A DNA stretch of 64,000 nt, from NCBI RefSeq assembly GCF_030708075.1, contig NZ_CP117982.1:1825513-1889512 (forward strand). Reading direction: 5' to 3'. The notes beneath the pieces were generated by a model, which was not told the origin of the DNA, did not search any database, and worked only from the letters and a program-made list of their open reading frames with translations. Below, piece by piece: positions 7,956 through 17,897 of this stretch; position 1 is the stretch's first letter, and each line of letters begins with the position of its first letter. A program made the translations under genes and the position numbers. Source of the DNA: Candidatus Epulonipiscium viviparus. Lineage in GTDB: Bacteria; Bacillota; Clostridia; Lachnospirales; Cellulosilyticaceae.

Positions 7956-10295
7956 TTATTGCTCAACATGGTTGTCAGAGATTGAAAAATTGATTAGTGA
8001 TGGGAAATTATCTAGGTTAAAGCTTCGTATATTATTATCGGTTACGTTGAGGATCGCAAGGTGTTCTAAAGCTGAAAGTAGATTGATGTACTCGATTTGG
8101 TTGCGGCTTAAATCTAGATATACTAAATTGGAAGCATATTGCAATCCTTCGAGATTTTTAATGCCATAGTTTTGCGCTATCAGTTGCTTGAGCGGTTTCA
8201 GTGTAGATAAAATTGCCCACTTGCCATCAAATTCTACTCCGTTTTCGGTTAACGCTTGGCGTAACCCCGCATCTGGAACCCAAATTTTTTCTTGATACGC
8301 TTCCACGGTGAAAACAACCGGAGCCGCCTGTGAACCATGTAGACTAAGTGATACGCTAAATGTGGAGCCTTCGCCTTCGGCAATAGGAGCAGGGACTGTG
8401 AATGTCATAATTCCGCCAGCTGAAGGATCGTCGGTTACAGAGTTTGCAACAACGGTGTGGATATTAGATGCCACTATGGTAACATCAAATTCTGATGCAT
8501 CGGCGCTTAACATTTTGATGGTTTTTGTATCGGCATTGTAGCTGACATCTCCAGAAAGGCTGATGTTTAGAACGCCAAAGTTTGGAGCTTTAATTCCCCA
8601 CTGTTTTGCTGCATCGAATTCTGCAGATGCTGTGGCAAGAGCGTCTAATGCTGCAGCTACCTGAGCTGAAGTTTGTTGGTTATTAGTAAAAACTTTGAGA
8701 GCCTTATTTATGGCAAGTTCATACTTAGCTTTTGCGGCCTCGGTAACCCACAATATTCCTAAATCAACCAATTTGCCGTCTTTACTTACTACAGTGGTGG
8801 AGAGATTTTCTTGAGCTACTTTAATAGGTTTATCTAACAGATCGTTGTTTGCGATTACAATGTCAAAATTATAAGTATCATCGCCAACAACTACAGAAAT
8901 TACGCTGTCATTGTTCAAAATGTTCGTAGAAATAATAGCCGCTCCAGGAGCCGGTTCTTCGTTGCCTAAAGAATCGGTAACAGTAATGTCGGCATCTACA
9001 TCGTTGGCCAATATCGGATCAATAATAAAGTTGCGATCGGCATCTGCGGCTACGATATCTAAAGTGTAGTTATATTTGCCAGGCTGAAAATCGATTTTAG
9101 CTGCAGATAAACCTTTAACAACTAAATCAACCAACTCAAGAGGTTCTTCGACGATCTCTTCTTCAACTGTTTCGTCATCATCTGCCAATGGAACAATGAT
9201 TCCGCATTGAATGGTAACTGTGTCGTTATCAGCAAGTTCAACTAGCTTCTCAGAATTTGGCAGCGCAATCATGATACCGCCTTTAAGATCTCCGTCTTCG
9301 CATTCAATAATTTTGGCATCAGATAATGGAATCGTAATACTAGAATTAGCTGCAAGGTCGCATTCAGTAATCTCGGCATCAGATGATGAAATCGTAATAC
9401 TAGAGTTAGCTGCAAGGTCGCATTCAGTAACCTCGGCATCAGATGATGAAATCGTGATATTAGAGTTAGCTGCAAGGTCGCATTCAAAAGTCTCGTCAAC
9501 ATCAACCTCAGGTGCTTCAATAGTCCTCTCAACAGAAATTTCAGTAACATAACCTTCGGTAACAGGAATTTCTGCAACCGGAATTTCGGCAACAGGCATT
9601 TCCTCAGCATCAAGTAGTGGAAGCATAATGCCGGCATCAAGATTAGCATCAACATCTTCGGTAACAATTATTTTCTCAGTCTCAAGATTAGCATCAACAA
9701 CTTCGGTAACAGTTATTTTCCCAGCCTCAAAATTAGCATCAACAACTTCGGCAACAGGCATTTCCTCAGCATCAAGTAGTGGAAGCATAATGCCAGCCTC
9801 AAGATTAGCATCAACAACTTCGGCAACAGGCATTTCCTCAGCATCAAGTAGTGGAAGCATAATGCCAGCCTCAAGATTAGCATCAACAACTTCGGCAACA
9901 GGCATTTCCTCAGCATCAAGTAGTGGAAGTAGAATTCCAGCCTCAAGATTAGCATCAACAACTTCGGCAACAGGTATTTCCTCAGCATCAAGTAGTGGAA
10001 GTAAAACGCCGCCCTCAAGATTAGTATCAACGCTAGATGTTATAGTAGTCTCCACTGTGAAAGCTGAATCTGCTACCATATCTGCAATAATATCGTTTAG
10101 ATGCTCAATAACAACAGTTGGTTCCACAAAGTTCCCATTTTCGATAATAACTGGTGGTTCTGGAATGACATGAATTATTGTATCAGAATCATCATTAGCT
10201 ACATCAGCCGAGTCATCATCATCAGCCGCATCAGCAGAATCATCATCAGGCAACATCAGCGGAGTCATCATCATCAACATCAGCGGAGTCATCAT
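7956..10295 (-). CDS. C-terminal part of a secreted Asp-rich, leucine-rich-repeat surface protein (gene broken in its repeat tract)
   Basis: This frame continues the protein that begins at 12594 (signal peptide) after indels in the repeat tract; meaningful sequence starts near 10250 with DDDSADAADDDDS. In order there are four to six 24-residue repeats (DANLEAGIMLPLLDAEEMP type, 9580-10030) and four 20-residue repeats (ECDLAANSSITISSSDAE type, 9290-9490). A cadherin-like beta-sandwich follows (FQPGKYNYTLDI to YNFDIVIAN), then a helical FIVAR-like segment (AAKAKYELAINKAL). At the end come leucine-rich repeats (LEGLQYASNLVYLDLSRNQI, LAILNVTDNNI). The architecture resembles extracellular adhesins or glycan-binding proteins. 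No LPXTG motif or C-terminal anchor is visible. Confidence 0.7.
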   Translation of the reverse strand: MMTPLMLMMMTPLMLPDDDSADAADDDDSADVANDDSDTIIHVIPEPPVIIENGNFVEPTVVIEHLNDIIADMVADSAFTVETTITSSVDTNLEGGVLLPLLDAEEIPVAEVVDANLEAGILLPLLDAEEMPVAEVVDANLEAGIMLPLLDAEEMPVAEVVDANLEAGIMLPLLDAEEMPVAEVVDANFEAGKITVTEVVDANLETEKIIVTEDVDANLDAGIMLPLLDAEEMPVAEIPVAEIPVTEGYVTEISVERTIEAPEVDVDETFECDLAANSNITISSSDAEVTECDLAANSSITISSSDAEITECDLAANSSITIPLSDAKIIECEDGDLKGGIMIALPNSEKLVELADNDTVTIQCGIIVPLADDDETVEEEIVEEPLELVDLVVKGLSAAKIDFQPGKYNYTLDIVAADADRNFIIDPILANDVDADITVTDSLGNEEPAPGAAIISTNILNNDSVISVVVGDDTYNFDIVIANNDLLDKPIKVAQENLSTTVVSKDGKLVDLGILWVTEAAKAKYELAINKALKVFTNNQQTSAQVAAALDALATASAEFDAAKQWGIKAPNFGVLNISLSGDVSYNADTKTIKMLSADASEFDVTIVASNIHTVVANSVTDDPSAGGIMTFTVPAPIAEGEGSTFSVSLSLHGSQAAPVVFTVEAYQEKIWVPDAGLRQALTENGVEFDGKWAILSTLKPLKQLIAQNYGIKNLEGLQYASNLVYLDLSRNQIEYINLLSALEHLAILNVTDNNIRSFNLDNFPSLINFSISDNHVEQ

Positions 10296-12125
10296 CAGGC
10301 AACATCAGCGGAGTCATCATCGGCAACATCAGCGGAGTCATCATCGGCAACATCAGCGGAGTCGTCATCGGCAACATCAGCGGAGTCGTCATCGGCAACA
10401 TCAGCGGAGTCGTCATCGGCAACATCAGCGGAGTCATCATCGGCAACATCAGCGGAGTCATCATCGGCAACATCAGCGGAGTCATCATCATCAGCAGCAT
10501 CATCATCAGCCGCATCAGCCGAGTCATCATCATCAGCCGCATCAGCATCAGCGGAGTCGTCATCATCAGCCGCATCAGCGAGTCATCATCATCAGCCAAC
10601 AGCCGAGTCATCATCATCAGCCGCATCAGCCGAGTCATCATCATCAGCCGCATCAGCCGAGTCGTCATCATCAGCCGCATCAGCAGAATCATCATCGGCA
10701 ACATCAGCGGAGTCGTCATCGGCAACATCAGCGGAATCATCATCAGCTACAACAGCCGAGTCATCATCATCAGCCGCATCAGCCGAGTCATCATCATCAG
10801 CCGCATCAGCCGAGTCGTCATCATCAGCCGCATCAGCGAGTCATCATCAGCCGCATCAGCCGAGTCATCATCGGCATCATCAGCGGAGTCATCATCGGCA
10901 TCATCAGCGGAGTCGTCATCGGCAACATCAGCGAATCATCATCGCAACATCAGCGGAGTCATCATCATCAGCAACATCAGCGGAGTCATCATCGGCAACA
11001 TCAGCGAGTCATCATCATCAGCAACATCAGCGGAGTCGTCATCATCAGCAACATCAGCGGAGTCATCATCATCAGCCGTATCAGCAGAATCATCATCATC
11101 AACATCAGCAGTCATCATCATCATCATCATCAGCCGCATCAGCGGAGTCATCATCATCAACATCAGCGGAGTCGTCATCGGCAACATCAGCGGAGTTATC
11201 ATCAGTCGCATCAGCCGAGTCGTCATCATCAGCAACATCAGCGGAGTCATCATCATCAGCCGTATCAGCAGTCATCATCGGCAACATCAGCGGAATCATC
11301 ATCGGCAACATCAGCGGAATCATCATCAGCCGCATCAGCGGAGTCATCATCAGCAACATCAGCGGAGTCATCATCGGCAACATCAGCGGAGTCGTCATCA
11401 GGCATCAGCATCATCATCATCATCAGCATCAGCAGATCATCATAGGCAACATCAGCGGAGTCATCATCATCAGCCGAGTCATCATCATCATCATCATCAG
11501 CCGCATTAGCAGAATCATCATCGGCAACATCAGCGGAGTCATCATCATCAGCCGCAACAGCCGAGTCATCATCATCAGCTGCATTAGCCGAGTCATCATC
11601 ATCAGCCATCAGCCGAGTCATCATCATCAGCAACATCAGCAGAATCATCATCGGCAACATCAGCGGAATCATCATCATCAGCACAACAGCCGAGTCATCA
11701 TCAGCCGCATCAGCAGAATCATCATCGGCAACATCAGCGGAATCATCATCAGCCGCATTAGCCGAGTCGTCATCATCAGCCGCAACAGCCGAGTCGTCAT
11801 CATCAGCCGCAACAGCCGAGTCATCATCATCAGCCGCAACAGCCGAGTCATCATCATCAGCCGCAAGCCGAGTCGTCATCATCAGCCGCAACAGCCGAGT
11901 CATCATCAGCCGCATCAGCCGAGTCATCATCATCAGCCGCATCAGCCGAGTCATCATCATCATCAGCCAGCGAGTCGTCATCATCAGCCGCAACAGCCGA
12001 GTCATCATCATCAGCTACATCAGCCGAGTCATCATCATCAGCTGCAACAGCCGAGTCATCATCATCAGCTGCATTAGCCGAGTCGTCATCATCAGCTGCA
12101 ACAGCCGAGTCGTCATTAGCATTAG
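10190..12125. repeat. Asp/Ser/Ala coding repeat array (24- and 27-bp units)
   Basis: About 1.9 kb of near-perfect 24- and 27-bp units. Read on the minus strand they encode DDDDSADAA, DDDSADVA and DDDDSAVAA. Single-base losses and gains (for example AGCGAG for AGCCGAG near 10578, and CATCAGGCAAC for CATCGGCAAC near 10246) repeatedly shift the frame. The other two frames of the same strand and the opposite strand are also mostly open, giving Met/Leu/Pro-rich or His/Gln/Ser-rich artefact peptides. The array is acidic and probably disordered or calcium-binding when translated in the Asp frame. Confidence 0.9.
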
Positions 12126-12594
12126 TGGAGTCATCAATAGTAGACTCATTAAATTTTAATAGATCTTCTTCCATAGGTTCAATCACCTCTTCAATAATCT
12201 CTTTAGTATTAGTATTTGTAGGATCAATCACTTTTTCAACCTCTTTTATTTGGTTATCTTCAATTGCGATATCAGGTGGCAATGCGATGATGGTTTCAAC
12301 CTCAATTTCTTCAACTTCTTCAACTACAGCTGGTTCAAGAATAATGAGTGGCAACTCAATATCAGGCTCTGGTATGTCAACTGCAATAGATTCAGTAGCA
12401 GATTTAGAAACAGATTCAACAACCACTTCAGACATAACTGGAATGGCAGAATTAGATTCATTTTTGGTTTCTATGACATTTTTTTCAGATTCTAATTTCG
12501 AATTTTCATCAGCAGAAATTGATAACACTGTAAAACCGGTAGATACCATAGCACCGGCTAAAAATACAGTGGCAAATCTTCTATTTAATTTCAT
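11857..12594 (-). CDS. N-terminal part (signal peptide) of the Asp-rich LRR surface protein
   Basis: The gene starts at ATG 12592-12594, 7 bases after AGGGGG. The first 27 residues form a secretion signal (MKLNRRFATVFLAGAMVSTG, then a hydrophobic stretch, with cleavage probably after the Ala of SISA-DE). About 125 residues of acidic, Val/Ile/Glu-rich linker follow, then the DDDDSAVAA-type repeat. The frame is lost at about 11860 through an indel in the repeat, and the rest of the protein resumes in other frames down to 7956. If restored, the product would be about 1,540 residues. It could be a pseudogene, but the clean domains on both sides argue for a functional or recently functional gene. 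Confidence 0.7.
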   Translation of the reverse strand: MKLNRRFATVFLAGAMVSTGFTVLSISADENSKLESEKNVIETKNESNSAIPVMSEVVVESVSKSATESIAVDIPEPDIELPLIILEPAVVEEVEEIEVETIIALPPDIAIEDNQIKEVEKVIDPTNTNTKEIIEEVIEPMEEDLLKFNESTIDDSTNANDDSAVAADDDDSANAADDDDSAVAADDDDSADVADDDDSAVAADDDDSLADDDDDSADAADDDDSADAADDDSAVAADDDDSACG

Positions 12595-12772
12595 ATTGTT
12601 CCCCCTAGAAAATAGATAATTATAATTGTTCTTATACTTATTTATATGTAGTAGTATACTAAAAAGGCGTATAAGCTCTAATAAAATGATATTCATGTAC
12701 CATGTAAAAAATTACTAATTGTGGACTAAATTTAAAAATTTGTGGACAAAGCACAGGGCTGCCCACGTTATT

Positions 12773-13534
12773 TTAACGGCTGTTGAGTTCGAGAAATTGG
12801 GACACTAGTGTTTGAACGATATATAAGTCTGATTTTGGAAAAAAGCAGTGAGTAGAATTATTTAATAATACAATTTGTAAATTATCTGAGCCGAGCATAT
12901 TTTGATATGAAAATACACCTTTGTAGTTGAGAGTTTCATCTAATTGTGATTGAAAGATGAGCGTGGGGATTTTGAAGGAGGGCAATTTCTTTTTTGTGGC
13001 ATTGATAAGAGAGTATATGCCAGATATGGGAATAATCCAAGGAATGTATTCGTACCAGGAGCCGTTTTGGATACTATATAGAGGTCGAGATTCGCCTCTA
13101 TTAAATACGGTAGAAATTTCTTTCTTTTTGGTAACAACGCCAAGGCACATTTTCATTTTGGTAGCAGATAGGCTGATTTTCATTGGTGGGTTTAGTAAAA
13201 TGATACCGGCGGCATTAATGGTGTCTGCAAAGTCAAGGCAAAACAGAGCGCCCATAGAGTGACCCATAAGATAAACGTTTTTGTATTGTTGGTGCATTTT
13301 GTAAATTTCGGATTGGGCGCAGCTTTTCCAGTGGAGTTTATTGCTATGGCTAAAGTCTTTGCAGCTGCCGCCATGGCCAGGCAATAATGGAGCGTGAACA
13401 TCCAAGCCGAGAGATTGGAAAATAGATAAAAATGGGATGAATTGATTGGGGCTGCCAAAGAGACCGTGAAGGCAGAGGATACCGTTATCATTGCCAGTTG
13501 TAATATGAATAGGGGGGTGATTTTTATTTCGCAT
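12773..13534 (-). CDS. Alpha/beta hydrolase (carboxylesterase / monoacylglycerol lipase-like)
   Basis: A 253-residue serine hydrolase. HGLFGSPNQF supplies the oxyanion-hole region, GHSMGALF the nucleophile elbow, SQLDETLNY the acid and NSTHCFF the catalytic His. The pattern matches the Est30/thermostable monoacylglycerol lipase group, which cleaves short-chain esters or monoglycerides in the cytosol. The start at 13534 follows AAGGAG by 10 bases; an open frame extends 31 codons upstream without a ribosome site. It is divergent from the beta-helix gene, sharing a 142-base promoter region. A role in removing acyl groups from sugars is possible but not shown. Confidence 0.82.
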   Translation of the reverse strand: MRNKNHPPIHITTGNDNGILCLHGLFGSPNQFIPFLSIFQSLGLDVHAPLLPGHGGSCKDFSHSNKLHWKSCAQSEIYKMHQQYKNVYLMGHSMGALFCLDFADTINAAGIILLNPPMKISLSATKMKMCLGVVTKKKEISTVFNRGESRPLYSIQNGSWYEYIPWIIPISGIYSLINATKKKLPSFKIPTLIFQSQLDETLNYKGVFSYQNMLGSDNLQIVLLNNSTHCFFPKSDLYIVQTLVSQFLELNSR

Positions 13535-13605
13535 TTTCGATGAACTCCTTAGAATATTTTTTCTTATTATATCACTTTTGATAATTATTATGTGAGTAGT
13601 GACGC

Positions 13606-13635
13606 TTGAATAAGTAAAGATAGACATGCTATAAT
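13606..13635 (+). promoter_or_regulatory. SigA-type promoter for the beta-helix gene
   Basis: TTGAAT at 13606-13611, an 18-base spacer and TATAAT at 13630-13635 with an upstream TG (extended -10, TGCTATAAT). Transcription would start near 13642, about 35 bases before the ATG. Confidence 0.6.
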
Positions 13636-13676
13636 TGTGAATGGCAATAAAATAACAAATTGATGGAGGAAATTGT

Positions 13677-16052
13677 ATGAGTCGATATACTTATGCAGAT
13701 TTTTATGTTGCAACAAATGGAAACGATAGCTGGAGTGGAAAGCTGGCGGTTCCAAATGAAGAATTAACAGATGGGCCATTTTTAACTTTGGAAAAAGCAA
13801 GACGGGCAGTGAGAATTTTTAAGAAAGGTGTGTATAGAGATATTTATGTTTTGATTAGAGGTGGAGAATATTCGATAAACAGAACGATAAATTTTGTACC
13901 GAATGATTCGCATTATCCGGGGTTTAGAATAGTTTATGCTGCGTATCAAGACGAGACTCCAATATTTTCCAGCGATGCTAAGATAGAGGGCTGGACGTTG
14001 GCAACAGATGTGGCGGGGTTGCCAGAAAAAGCTGTGGGTAAAGTATATGAGGCAGCAATACCGAAGATGGGCAAGGAGAGATTTTACTGCTTATTTGAAA
14101 ATGGAAAAATGTTGACGCGAGCGCGATCAAGAAGTTATTTACCGACTGTAAAAGTAAATTGTAAAGATGGGTGGGGCAATATTCATGAGGTTGTAGAAGC
14201 GGATAGATCCACTATTCATTATGCCGAGGGATCAATTAAAAATTGGGATAATTTATCGGATATAGAGTTATTTATTCAGCCTAACGTAGGGTTTGTAACA
14301 AATTATCTCAGCTTAGAAAGTGTGGATGAAGCAAACTCGATTGCAACGACCGCGATACCTGCAACGTATGGAATGGGAATCGTTCACAAAGGAGCGCAAA
14401 CGTTTGACGACGGATCCTATAGGGTAGAAAATTGTATAGAAGACCTCGACGCACCTGGTAAATGGGTGATTAATACTAATGTAAAAAAAGTGTATTATTA
14501 CCCTATAAATGAAGTGCCAGAGAATGTAACTTATCCGTCATTAACAGAGCTTGTGTTTGTGGATGGGCATGAGTTAGGAGGAATTGTAACTGGTCTAGTG
14601 TTTGAAGGGATAACATTTACCAGAGGAGATAGAGCGGTGATGCTCGAGAACGATATTACGTTGCAGCATGAGTGGGAATTTTTTAACAAGAGCAATGCGT
14701 TGGTAAGATTTAGAAATACTAAAGAGTGTGTTGTGGATGGGTGCAGATTTTGCAACACTGGCTCGAGTGCGATACGATTTGATTTGTATGCGCAGTGTAA
14801 TATAGTAAAAAATAATTTAATAGATTATGTAGGTGGTTCTGGAATATTGTTTGCAGGATATGGGCCGGGAGTGAAGGATGTAAATAGGTGTAATCGTATC
14901 GAAAACAATCATATTCACCACAATGGCCAAAGCTATTACCAGGCGCCAGCAATTATGCTATGGCAAAGCGGAGATAACTTTGTAAAAAATAATTTGATGC
15001 ACCACATAACCTATGATGCGATTGTGTTAAGTGGAGTGAGACCTTCGTTTTACCATGCAAAAGGATTTTTGCGAGAAATGACAGAAACAATACGAGTAAA
15101 TGAAGTGGTACAAGATTCGTTGTATGCAGAAGCGAGGACACCGAAGGAAGTTGGAGAGTATTGGGGCAAAACGTTAGGATATGCGTTTACCAAAAATAAT
15201 ATTATAGAAGATAACGAAATGTTTTTGGTGATGCTAAAGCTTTTTGACGGCAATGCTATATACCTGTCTGATGTGGGCAGAAATAATGTGATCAACAGAA
15301 ACTATATTCACCACTTAAACGGAGTTGGCATGCAGCAGGCAATACGCACTGACGCTTATGTAACTGATACTCCTATTACAAATAATATTGTGTATAACTG
15401 CACTGGTGGAGGAATTAATACCAAGCATTATAATAATCATGTGATCAATAATATTATAGCAGATATCAGAGATATAGTTTATTTAAACGATGCGGGCAAA
15501 GAGAATCGAATGTTTATTGGATATATTAGTCTGTGGGGAATTTATGAGACTGAAGCTCCGCCAAATGTAGATGTGCAGATTGACCATAATATTATGTATA
15601 AAACGTATGCGCATAATCCATTTTATCGTGAAAGCAAGAATAATGTGACAGGTATGATGGAGGAAGTGAATGTGGGAGAAGCGGTAATAGACTATAACGT
15701 ATATTACGATGTTGAGGCATCTGATAAGGGAGCTGCGGCGCTAGAGAAATACCAAAATTTAGGAGTAGATGAACATAGCATAATTGCGGATCCTAAATTT
15801 AGAGATATAGCAACAGGAGATTTTGAGTTATGTCCAGATTCACCAGCATTGAAACTAGGATTTAAAAATATCGATATGTCAGTTATAGGATTGACCGATG
15901 AATTTAGCAAAAAATACGATATGCTAGTTAGAGAACAGTTGGGAAATGACTATGATGATTTTGGGGTGCTTGAAAAATTATGTGTAGATAAGAATAAAAA
16001 AACTGTTGAACAAGAAAGCGATTTTAATACAGTATTCGGAACAGATTTTTAG
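13677..16052 (+). CDS. Right-handed parallel beta-helix protein (putative carbohydrate-active enzyme, GH141-like)
   Basis: A 791-residue protein. The opening DFYVATNGNDSWSG, followed by GPFLTLEKARRAVR, is the standard start of a large group of beta-helix carbohydrate-active proteins. That group includes GH141 and pectate-lyase-like enzymes. From about residue 300 on, Asn-rich coils recur (NCIVKNNLIDYVGGSG, NRIENNHIHHNGQSY, NNVINRNYIHHLNG, NHVINNIIADI), as expected for right-handed beta-helix turns. No signal peptide is present, so it should act in the cytosol on imported oligosaccharides. The ATG at 13677 follows ATGGAGGAA. Substrate and catalytic residues cannot be named from the sequence alone. 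Confidence 0.75.
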   Translation: MSRYTYADFYVATNGNDSWSGKLAVPNEELTDGPFLTLEKARRAVRIFKKGVYRDIYVLIRGGEYSINRTINFVPNDSHYPGFRIVYAAYQDETPIFSSDAKIEGWTLATDVAGLPEKAVGKVYEAAIPKMGKERFYCLFENGKMLTRARSRSYLPTVKVNCKDGWGNIHEVVEADRSTIHYAEGSIKNWDNLSDIELFIQPNVGFVTNYLSLESVDEANSIATTAIPATYGMGIVHKGAQTFDDGSYRVENCIEDLDAPGKWVINTNVKKVYYYPINEVPENVTYPSLTELVFVDGHELGGIVTGLVFEGITFTRGDRAVMLENDITLQHEWEFFNKSNALVRFRNTKECVVDGCRFCNTGSSAIRFDLYAQCNIVKNNLIDYVGGSGILFAGYGPGVKDVNRCNRIENNHIHHNGQSYYQAPAIMLWQSGDNFVKNNLMHHITYDAIVLSGVRPSFYHAKGFLREMTETIRVNEVVQDSLYAEARTPKEVGEYWGKTLGYAFTKNNIIEDNEMFLVMLKLFDGNAIYLSDVGRNNVINRNYIHHLNGVGMQQAIRTDAYVTDTPITNNIVYNCTGGGINTKHYNNHVINNIIADIRDIVYLNDAGKENRMFIGYISLWGIYETEAPPNVDVQIDHNIMYKTYAHNPFYRESKNNVTGMMEEVNVGEAVIDYNVYYDVEASDKGAAALEKYQNLGVDEHSIIADPKFRDIATGDFELCPDSPALKLGFKNIDMSVIGLTDEFSKKYDMLVREQLGNDYDDFGVLEKLCVDKNKKTVEQESDFNTVFGTDF

Positions 16053-16113
16053 AAGAATACTTTAGTGGGTAGCAGCTAAGATATAATATAAGATGATGGG
16101 GAGAGAAAAATAT

Positions 16114-17868
16114 ATGATTAATAAGAAGTTTGATGTCGCGGTAGTAGGTGGAGGTTTGAGTGGAATTTGTGCGGCTATCGCTGCCGCAAGAGGTGGTGTG
16201 TCAGTAGCATTGATTCAAGATAGGCCTGTTTTGGGGGGAAATGCAAGTTCTGAAATTAGAATGCATATATGCGGAGCAAGCCGAGGCGGCGGCAGAAAAA
16301 ATGATAGAGAAACTGGAATAATAGAAGAAATATTACTAGAGCATAAGAAGCGAAATCAGTTTAATTCATATGCCATATTTGATATGATATTGTGGGAAAA
16401 AGTAACGCAGGAGCCAAATATTACGTTATTTTTGAATACACATGTAAAAGCAATAACAATAGATAACTGGAGTATTAGTAGTGTAATTGCTTTTCAGTTA
16501 ACAACAGAAAAAAGCATTAATATAGCAGCAAAGATATTTGTAGATGCGACAGGAGACGCGATGGTTGCGGCACTTGCGGGAGCCAAATATATGATAGGGC
16601 AAGAAGCTCAAGAAACTTTTAATGAGAAATACGCACCGCAAAAAGCTGATGAATATACTATGGGGAGCTCGCTGTTGTTTAAATCGGTTGATAGAGGAGA
16701 AAAAGTTGAGTTTATAAAACCGGTATGGGCAAATACGTATACAGAAGAAGATCTGGCATTGCGAAAACATGATGATGTTAAATCGGGATATTGGTGGATT
16801 GAGCTGGGAGGCGCGGCGCAAAAGGTAATAGAAGATGCGGAAGAAATCAGAGACAATCTATTAAAAGCGGTCTATGGAGTGTGGGATCATATCAAAAACG
16901 GAGGAGATCATGGTGCCGATAATTTGGACTTAGACTGGGTGGGATTTTTGCCTGGAAAACGTGAATCTAGACGAGTGGTAGGAGATTACATTTTGATAGA
17001 AAATGATTGTGTGACAGGAAAAATATTTGATGATGCTATTGCCTATGGTGGATGGAGTTTGGACATGCATGTTATGGGTGGATTTGAAAAGAGTGAGAAC
17101 CCACCAAATGTAGGAATTCATTTACAAGACAATTATACTATACCGTATAGATGTATATATTCTAAAAATATATTTAACTTGTTTGTAGGAGGCAGAGCAA
17201 TCAGCGCATCACACGTGGCATTTAGTTCGACGCGAGTTATGGGAACCTGTGCTGTGGTAGGGCAAGCAATTGGAACAGCAGCTGCGATGTGTATCAAAGA
17301 TGAAGTATTGCCGAAAAACATAAGGAGTGTAGCAAAGTTGCAGCAGCAGTTGCTAAAAGATGATTGTTATTTACCATATTTTAAAAATACTGATATGCTA
17401 GATAAGGCATTAAATTCTATGATATATTGTTCGAGTGAATTGGAAGGATATGAGGCAACAAATGTAATAAATGGAGTAGCAAGACCGTTTAATGGAAAAT
17501 CTAATTGTTGGAAATCTGAGTCATTAAGAACGTCGCAATGGATAGAACTAGACTTGAGCTCAAAGGTAAAAATACAAGAAGTTCAGTTAAAGTTGGATTC
17601 AAATTTAGAAAAAGAGATAACAATTTCGATGTTTGAGAAAATGTTGGCTAAGCAAGAAAAAGGCGTACCAGCAACATTGCTGAAAGACTTTAAAGTAATG
17701 TGTTACAATGATAATGATGTTGTGCATGAGTGGAAAGTGACAGGAAACTATCAAAGAGTAGTAAATCTAAAGGTGGGCAAAAAAATTACATGTACAACAA
17801 TCAGAGTGGAATGCTACGCATCAAATGGAGCAGAAAGCGCAACAATATTTGAAATTAGAGTATATTAA
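16114..17868 (+). CDS. FAD-dependent oxidoreductase with C-terminal discoidin-like domain
   Basis: A 584-residue protein of the FAD_oxidored family. FDVAVVGGGLSGICAAIAAA binds the ADP part of FAD, and LGGNASSEIRMHICGA is the family's second signature. About 430 residues in, a beta-sandwich like a discoidin (F5/8 type C) domain begins (CWKSESLRTSQWIELDLSS). The ATG at 16114 is preferred because GGGGAG lies 10 bases upstream; ATGs at 16093 and 16096 precede that site. It follows the beta-helix gene by 61 bases and ends at a shared terminator. Members of this group sit in polysaccharide-use loci and are thought to oxidise sugars or sugar alcohols, but this substrate is unknown. Confidence 0.78.
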   Translation: MINKKFDVAVVGGGLSGICAAIAAARGGVSVALIQDRPVLGGNASSEIRMHICGASRGGGRKNDRETGIIEEILLEHKKRNQFNSYAIFDMILWEKVTQEPNITLFLNTHVKAITIDNWSISSVIAFQLTTEKSINIAAKIFVDATGDAMVAALAGAKYMIGQEAQETFNEKYAPQKADEYTMGSSLLFKSVDRGEKVEFIKPVWANTYTEEDLALRKHDDVKSGYWWIELGGAAQKVIEDAEEIRDNLLKAVYGVWDHIKNGGDHGADNLDLDWVGFLPGKRESRRVVGDYILIENDCVTGKIFDDAIAYGGWSLDMHVMGGFEKSENPPNVGIHLQDNYTIPYRCIYSKNIFNLFVGGRAISASHVAFSSTRVMGTCAVVGQAIGTAAAMCIKDEVLPKNIRSVAKLQQQLLKDDCYLPYFKNTDMLDKALNSMIYCSSELEGYEATNVINGVARPFNGKSNCWKSESLRTSQWIELDLSSKVKIQEVQLKLDSNLEKEITISMFEKMLAKQEKGVPATLLKDFKVMCYNDNDVVHEWKVTGNYQRVVNLKVGKKITCTTIRVECYASNGAESATIFEIRVY

Positions 17869-17871
17869 AAA

Positions 17872-17896
17872 GGCCCCCTAATTATAGGGGGTTTTA
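17872..17896. terminator. Bidirectional intrinsic terminator
   Basis: CCCCCTA (17874-17880), loop ATTA, TAGGGGG (17885-17891). T-rich sequence follows on the plus strand (GTTTTATTT), and AAAAAGG upstream provides a U-run on the minus strand. It serves both the FAD oxidoreductase and the convergent solute-binding lipoprotein gene. Confidence 0.88.
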
Positions 17897-17897
17897 T

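Noticed and set aside
10101-12077. Long plus-strand open frame over the Asp-rich array (His/Gln/Ser-rich peptide)
   Set aside because: It is the antisense of the repeat; it has no ribosome site or domain, and the minus-strand frame joins a signal peptide to real domains.
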